From GCA-2705995 sp048267965 (lineage in GTDB: Bacteria > Bacteroidota > Bacteroidia > Flavobacteriales_G > Salibacteraceae), in contig JBLWWK010000002.1 in the NCBI GenBank assembly GCA_048267965.1, positions 310,001-374,000 on the forward strand: 64,000 nt of DNA, written 5' to 3'. Under the pieces are notes generated by a model, which did not search any database, was not told the origin of the DNA, and saw only the letters and a program-made list of their open reading frames with translations. Positions within the stretch are counted from its first letter, which is position 1. Each line of letters begins with the position of its first letter. A program made the position numbers and the translations under genes. Shown piece by piece: positions 60,291 to 64,000 of this stretch.

Positions 60291-62146
60291 TAATCTCTTC
60301 TTTTTAATTCGTAGTCGTGAAATTGCAACACGTAAACCGCGCTATTCTCATAGCCACTTTCGGATCCTACCTTTATAAACTTGTATTGGGTGGTGAGCAT
60401 TTCGTCTGTTAAATCGGGCAATTTGGTAATGCATCCCGCTCCGTAATCGCTAGCACATTGCAGAAAGAAATACCCTACATCAAAGCCTAAAAACCCGAAA
60501 TGGTTGGGGTCTGATGTGTAATTAGCTCGGTAGCGTTTTATGTAATTTTTCACTTTCGGAGATTGATAATCTTCGAAATGCTGCGCCACAACATGCACGT
60601 TTAAACGCATTAACATACTGCTGCTCAGATTAGTAAACTCTAACCATTTTTCAAGACCAAAAACGGTAAATTTCACCTTTTCTCGCTTTTGCACGTAAGA
60701 ATTGAGCGTAATAAGTGCTTTGGTTACATACGCTTGGTCTTCTGATGGAATTACAATAGCGGTATGACCCGAATCGCCCACCAATGCATTGAGTCGATCT
60801 TCGCTGAAAGTAAAGATATTTACCGCCAGAATAGAATCTGTTGTGTCTCTGAGGGAACCGTTAATGTACTTTTTTGCGAGTTCGAAATGGTAGCGATCTT
60901 TGCTTCGGCCGTTATCTACCAACACGATCTCATGGGGAGGATAGTTGTTGGCAACGTGCTTGCTTAACCCGATAATGTGGGCTGGATCTGATGCCACTAC
61001 CTTGGCTAAATGCTCTCGATCTAATAGAATTTTAGACGAAATCTTAACCGGAGAAACCATGCCTATAGGTTGGTCTTTTAGCTTATCGGCAACATACGCA
61101 AAGTTGCTTCTAAACAACGGCCCTACAATGAGTTGCACATCGTTTAACTCACCACTATTGATGATTTCATCGATTTTATTTTTGTCGTTTCCTGTATCGA
61201 ATACCTTGATGGTAAAATTCATGCCTTGAGCACTCAATGAATCGATCGCTATGCGAAAACCTCGGTAAAAATCGAGGGCGTAGTAAGACGATTTTGAAAT
61301 GTGATAAGGCCTTTTTACATGGTTTGCATTTTGCAGAGTATCTAAAGTATCGTTGCGCTCTAAATAAAAAGGAAGCATTAAAGCGATTACAGCTGTGTCT
61401 ACTTCTTTAATTCTTAGGCGAACATCTTTTTCGGTAAGCTGGTACTTTAGATTGGGTGGCTTTACTCCCGATAAATAGCGCGGGTTAGCAATAGGAATTC
61501 GAATGGTTTGCCCTACTTGTAGTCCCGCTCCAAGGTTGGGGTTTACCATTTGTATAGAATCTACACTTACCTTGTATAACTTAGACAAGCTGTACAGGGT
61601 TTCTTTCGGCTTTACTTCGTGCAGAAGTAAACTGTCTTCCCTAGCTCGTTTTAAGTTGTTTTCATCAATTAAGGGAGATTCAGTGTACGGAATCGCAATA
61701 GTTGAGCCTTCTTTTAGGCCATCTTTTGCAATGCTCGGATTCCACGCGTGAATTTGTTCAATATTGATTTTGTACCGTTTCGAAAGCGAATACAGTGTTT
61801 CTTTAGTTAACACGGTATGGAAAATAGTATCGCCTTGTAGTTTTACTTCTTTGTTTCTTAAATCTTTACGCACATCACGTGTGTATAAGATTCTTACTAC
61901 TTGACCTATTTTCAATCCTTCTTTATCGAGAATTGGATTGGCTTTCTTTAAATCGGAAACAGAAACATCGTACTTCTTGCTAATTCCGTAAAGCGTTTCT
62001 TTGGGCTTTACGGTGTGCAGAATATAGCGTTCGCCATTGATGCGTTCTATTCTATATTCTTCTTGCGCAATCGAAGTGGTTACGGTTCCTACCGATAAAA
62101 GTAACGATAGCAAAAAAATTAAATATTGACTTCTTTTTATTCCCAT
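60290..62146 (-). CDS. Three-LysM protein with periplasmic-binding-protein type 1 domain
   Basis: 618 aa, exported (signal peptide near 8-28). Three LysM repeats at ~41-85 (HTVKPKETLYGISKKYDVS), ~107-152 and ~168-213 (HEVKPKETLYSLSKLYKVS). The remaining ~380 residues resemble the LivK/LpoA-like type 1 binding fold (IALMLPFY, FYRGFRIAIDSL, LIVGPLFRSN, IGMVSPVKIS). Such fusions in Bacteroidota are annotated as LysM proteins next to guaA. It may sense or bind wall fragments. Translationally coupled to guaA by a 10-bp overlap. Confidence 0.85.
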   Translation of the reverse strand: MGIKRSQYLIFLLSLLLSVGTVTTSIAQEEYRIERINGERYILHTVKPKETLYGISKKYDVSVSDLKKANPILDKEGLKIGQVVRILYTRDVRKDLRNKEVKLQGDTIFHTVLTKETLYSLSKRYKINIEQIHAWNPSIAKDGLKEGSTIAIPYTESPLIDENNLKRAREDSLLLHEVKPKETLYSLSKLYKVSVDSIQMVNPNLGAGLQVGQTIRIPIANPRYLSGVKPPNLKYQLTEKDVRLRIKEVDTAVIALMLPFYLERNDTLDTLQNANHVKRPYHISKSSYYALDFYRGFRIAIDSLSAQGMNFTIKVFDTGNDKNKIDEIINSGELNDVQLIVGPLFRSNFAYVADKLKDQPIGMVSPVKISSKILLDREHLAKVVASDPAHIIGLSKHVANNYPPHEIVLVDNGRSKDRYHFELAKKYINGSLRDTTDSILAVNIFTFSEDRLNALVGDSGHTAIVIPSEDQAYVTKALITLNSYVQKREKVKFTVFGLEKWLEFTNLSSSMLMRLNVHVVAQHFEDYQSPKVKNYIKRYRANYTSDPNHFGFLGFDVGYFFLQCASDYGAGCITKLPDLTDEMLTTQYKFIKVGSESGYENSAVYVLQFHDYELKRRD

Positions 62147-63666
62147 TCTATTGTTGCCGGTGGCTTTGAACTAATATCGTAAACTACTCTGTTAATTCCT
62201 TTAACTTGGTTGATGATTTTATTCGAGATTTTAGCGAGAAAATCGTACGGAAGATGACACCAGTCGGCTGTCATTCCATCAGTAGAAGTTACTGCGCGCA
62301 AGGCTACAGCGTTTTCGTAAGTACGTTCATCGCCCATTACGCCCACACTTTGCACAGGAAGCAAAATGGCGCCTGCTTGCCAAACCTCATCGTACAAATT
62401 ATGGTCTTTTAACCCTTGAATAAAGATGTGATCTACTTCTTGCAGCATCGCTATTTTTTCAGGGGTAATGTCGCCCAAAATTCTGATGGCCAAACCGGGT
62501 CCTGGGAACGGATGCCTGCCCAATAAGTTCTCGGGTAAGCCCATGGTTCTGCCTGCTTCACGAACCTCGTCTTTAAAAAGTGCGTTGAGCGGCTCTACCA
62601 CTTTCAATTTCATAAAATCTGGCAAACCACCTACGTTGTGGTGACTTTTAATGGTTGCTGAAGGACCCTTAACCGATTTAGACTCGATTACATCTGGATA
62701 GATGGTTCCTTGTCCTAGCCATTTAACATCTTGAATTTGACCGGCTTCATCGTCAAAAACTTCGATAAAAACACGACCAATAATTTTTCTTTTTTGCTCA
62801 GGGTCGGTAACTCCGTTCAGTTCTTTGTAAAAGCGCTCTTTAGAATCAACGCCTTTTATGTTTAACCCTAAATCTTTGTATTGCTCTAATACAGCCTCGT
62901 ATTCGTTTTTACGCAACAAACCATTGTCTACAAAAATGCAGTAGAGTTGCGAACCAATGGCTCTGTGCAAAAGCATAGCAGCTACCGAACTATCTACACC
63001 ACCTGAAAGACCCAATACCACTTTATCTGAGCCAATTTGTTCTTTTAAGTTGGCAATGGTTTCGTCTACAAAACTTTCGGGAGTCCAATCTTGGCTCACA
63101 CCACAGATAGAAACGATAAAGTTTTCGAGCAATTGCTTGCCATCTATAGAGTGATAAACTTCTGGGTGAAATTGAATACCGTAAGTAAGTTCGTTTTCAA
63201 TTTTAAAACCCGCAACTCTTACATCTGGTGTAGAAGTAATCACTTTGAAATTGTCTGGTAAATCTTTGATGGTATCACCGTGAGACATCCAAACTTGTGA
63301 TTCTGCAGGAACCCCTTTCATTAAGTCACTTTCTTGGTCGATAAACGACAAGTTAGCTCTGCCGTATTCACGAATTTTAGATGCTTCAACTTCACCTCCG
63401 TTACTTTGCACCAAATATTGAGCTCCGTAGCACACACCTAATAATGGTAATTGGCCTTTGAAAGCAGATAAATCTGGACGAGGAGATTGCTCATCTCTCA
63501 CAGAAAACGGGCTTCCGCTGAGAATCACACCTTTTACATCTTCTGTAAGTGCCGGATAATCGTTGTAAGGGTGAATTTCGCAATAAACATTCAATTCGCG
63601 AACCCTACGCGCAATCAGTTGAGTGTATTGCGATCCGAAGTCTAGAATGAGGATTTTTTCTTGCAT
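62137..63666 (-). CDS. guaA: GMP synthase (glutamine-hydrolysing)
   Basis: 509 aa; converts XMP to GMP. Class I glutamine amidotransferase (~1-190) with the Cys nucleophile in LGVCYGAQYL and His/Glu in GIQFHPEVYHS; PP-loop ATP domain with GLSGGVDSSVAAMLLHRAIG; dimerisation domain ending PPATIEWE. ATG 63666 gives the conserved MQEKILILDFGSQYTQ start; an ATG two codons upstream (63672) is also in frame. Confidence 0.97.
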   Translation of the reverse strand: MQEKILILDFGSQYTQLIARRVRELNVYCEIHPYNDYPALTEDVKGVILSGSPFSVRDEQSPRPDLSAFKGQLPLLGVCYGAQYLVQSNGGEVEASKIREYGRANLSFIDQESDLMKGVPAESQVWMSHGDTIKDLPDNFKVITSTPDVRVAGFKIENELTYGIQFHPEVYHSIDGKQLLENFIVSICGVSQDWTPESFVDETIANLKEQIGSDKVVLGLSGGVDSSVAAMLLHRAIGSQLYCIFVDNGLLRKNEYEAVLEQYKDLGLNIKGVDSKERFYKELNGVTDPEQKRKIIGRVFIEVFDDEAGQIQDVKWLGQGTIYPDVIESKSVKGPSATIKSHHNVGGLPDFMKLKVVEPLNALFKDEVREAGRTMGLPENLLGRHPFPGPGLAIRILGDITPEKIAMLQEVDHIFIQGLKDHNLYDEVWQAGAILLPVQSVGVMGDERTYENAVALRAVTSTDGMTADWCHLPYDFLAKISNKIINQVKGINRVVYDISSKPPATIEWE

Positions 63667-63669
63667 ACG

Positions 63670-63677
63670 CAAAAGTA
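63670..63677 (-). promoter_or_regulatory. -7 element TACTTTTG (with TTG 17 bp upstream) for guaA
   Basis: Exact TAnnTTTG with a TTG 17 bp before it, only 3 nt from the ATG at 63666. If used, the mRNA would be leaderless or nearly so. Confidence 0.6.
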
Positions 63678-63854
63678 GAATTATTCCCTATTTACAAGTA
63701 TATTTCAACCAATTAAGCTGATAAAACGATAATTTCTCTTAGAATATTTTGCTCTTTCCGCTACTTTATTAAATGTAAATTTTAAGTAAAAGATACACCG
63801 TACGCGATAACTAAACCTTAACGAAAAAGCGCTTTTCAAGCATTAAAACAAAAG

Positions 63855-63862
63855 TACGTTTG
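63855..63862 (+). promoter_or_regulatory. -7 element TACGTTTG for the edge gene
   Basis: Exact TAnnTTTG, 14 nt before the ATG at 63877. Confidence 0.6.
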
Positions 63863-63876
63863 CAAAAAATTTGCTC

Positions 63877-64000
63877 ATGCGCGCTATTGCACTCTTTCTA
63901 CTGTTTTTTTGCCTTACAATTTCGACTCTTCGCAGTCAAATAATTGTAAACGAATTTAGCAACGGAACCTCTGGCAGTAAAGAATTTATTGAACTTGCTG
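63877..64000 (+). CDS. Start of an exported protein, probably with a lamin-tail-like domain (partial)
   Basis: First 41 codons before the window edge. Signal peptide MRAIALFLLFFCLTISTLRS, then QIIVNEFSNGTSGSKEFIEL, which resembles the opening of lamin tail domains (LTD) found in secreted Bacteroidota proteins, often with type IX sorting tails. The rest is outside the window. Confidence 0.75.
   Translation, partial: MRAIALFLLFFCLTISTLRSQIIVNEFSNGTSGSKEFIELA

Larger units (their letters stand above)
932..62093. repeat. Dispersed word GGTTCCTACC (32+ copies of its 8-mer core)
   Basis: Plus-strand GTTCCTAC copies begin (word start) at 932, 2129, 6178, 10072, 14703, 17279, 19585, 19672, 25366, 30426, 34438, 37770, 41904, 46508, 52280, 54191, 59250 and 62084. 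Reverse copies (GTAGGAAC) are at 4729, 7249, 10560, 12068, 15943, 20058, 23547, 28759, 30717, 39958, 40491, 46771, 52262 and 53816. Twenty have the full 10-mer. Counted by eye, so a few may be missed. Confidence 0.75.

Noticed and set aside
932..62093. GGTTCCTACC as the FtsK-orienting (KOPS) or Chi word
   Set aside because: Such words are strongly strand-biased along each replichore; here the copies are 18 forward and 14 reverse without a clear switch point. A window spanning the origin or terminus could hide bias, so this is not final.
1..64000. tRNA, rRNA, CRISPR arrays, insertion sequences, prophage
   Set aside because: I looked for cloverleaf ends, spaced direct repeats, transposase motifs and phage genes and saw none.

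Overview
The window looks like a chromosomal segment of a Bacteroidota bacterium, most likely from the order Flavobacteriales; the genus cannot be fixed from the sequence. The DNA is AT-rich. One protein ends in a gliding-associated (type IX secretion) C-terminal domain. Most transcription units start after the Bacteroidota promoter element TAnnTTTG. Typical families are present: DUF1573, YceI, CreD, M42 and M23 peptidases, KamA, LolA-like, a fused E1 dehydrogenase and a PAS-array kinase. No phage, insertion sequence, CRISPR array, tRNA or rRNA was seen, and no gene-free gap exceeds about 210 bases.

Layout. 0-4.2 kb: a large secreted adhesin-like protein, endonuclease III, a small unknown and an ECF sigma factor. 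4.4-10 kb: uvrA, then a secreted DUF4252-like protein with a PadR-PspC pair. 10-16.1 kb: a PAS-array protein, the fused E1, murQ and a LOG-family protein. 16.1-20 kb: two SPOR-domain envelope proteins behind an intergenic array of DnaA-box-like nonamers. 20-25.9 kb: a Lys-rich small secreted protein, a nuclease-fold protein, an S41 protease, DUF1573, KamA, a lipoprotein and a coiled-coil protein. 25.9-32.8 kb: folE, a CysRS-tail-like small gene, adenine deaminase, an M42 peptidase, a lipoprotein and an MltF-like transglycosylase. 32.8-38.9 kb: envelope proteins, M23/LysM, SRPBCC-GyrI, a CPBP protease, a GH3 lipoprotein and a YdcZ-type transporter. 38.9-46.2 kb: pepT, a membrane-anchored MutS-like ATPase, YceI, a sulfotransferase-like protein, folD and ffh. 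46.3-56.5 kb: a large PAS histidine kinase, an arginase-argS operon, ftsK and a LolA-like protein. 56.6-64 kb: a desaturase, creD, a guaA-LysM/PBP-hemF operon, and the start of a secreted protein cut by the window edge.

Much of the content concerns the cell envelope and peptidoglycan: SPOR, LysM, M23, MltF, GH3, MurQ, CreD, PspC and LolA. The rest is mostly core housekeeping such as DNA repair, SRP, folate, purine, haem and aminoacylation.

The most unusual signal is not a gene. A short sequence, consensus GGTTCCTACC (extended cGGTTCCTACCga), recurs at least 32 times as its 8-mer GTTCCTAC/GTAGGAAC, about once per 2 kb, on both strands. Six copies lie in intergenic DNA, including one perfect inverted pair and one inside a terminator loop. 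This is the density and placement of an uptake-sequence-like or other genome-wide recognition word. I know of no description of one in this phylum. Codon preference (Val-Gly-Thr, Val-Pro-Thr) explains some coding copies but not the intergenic ones.
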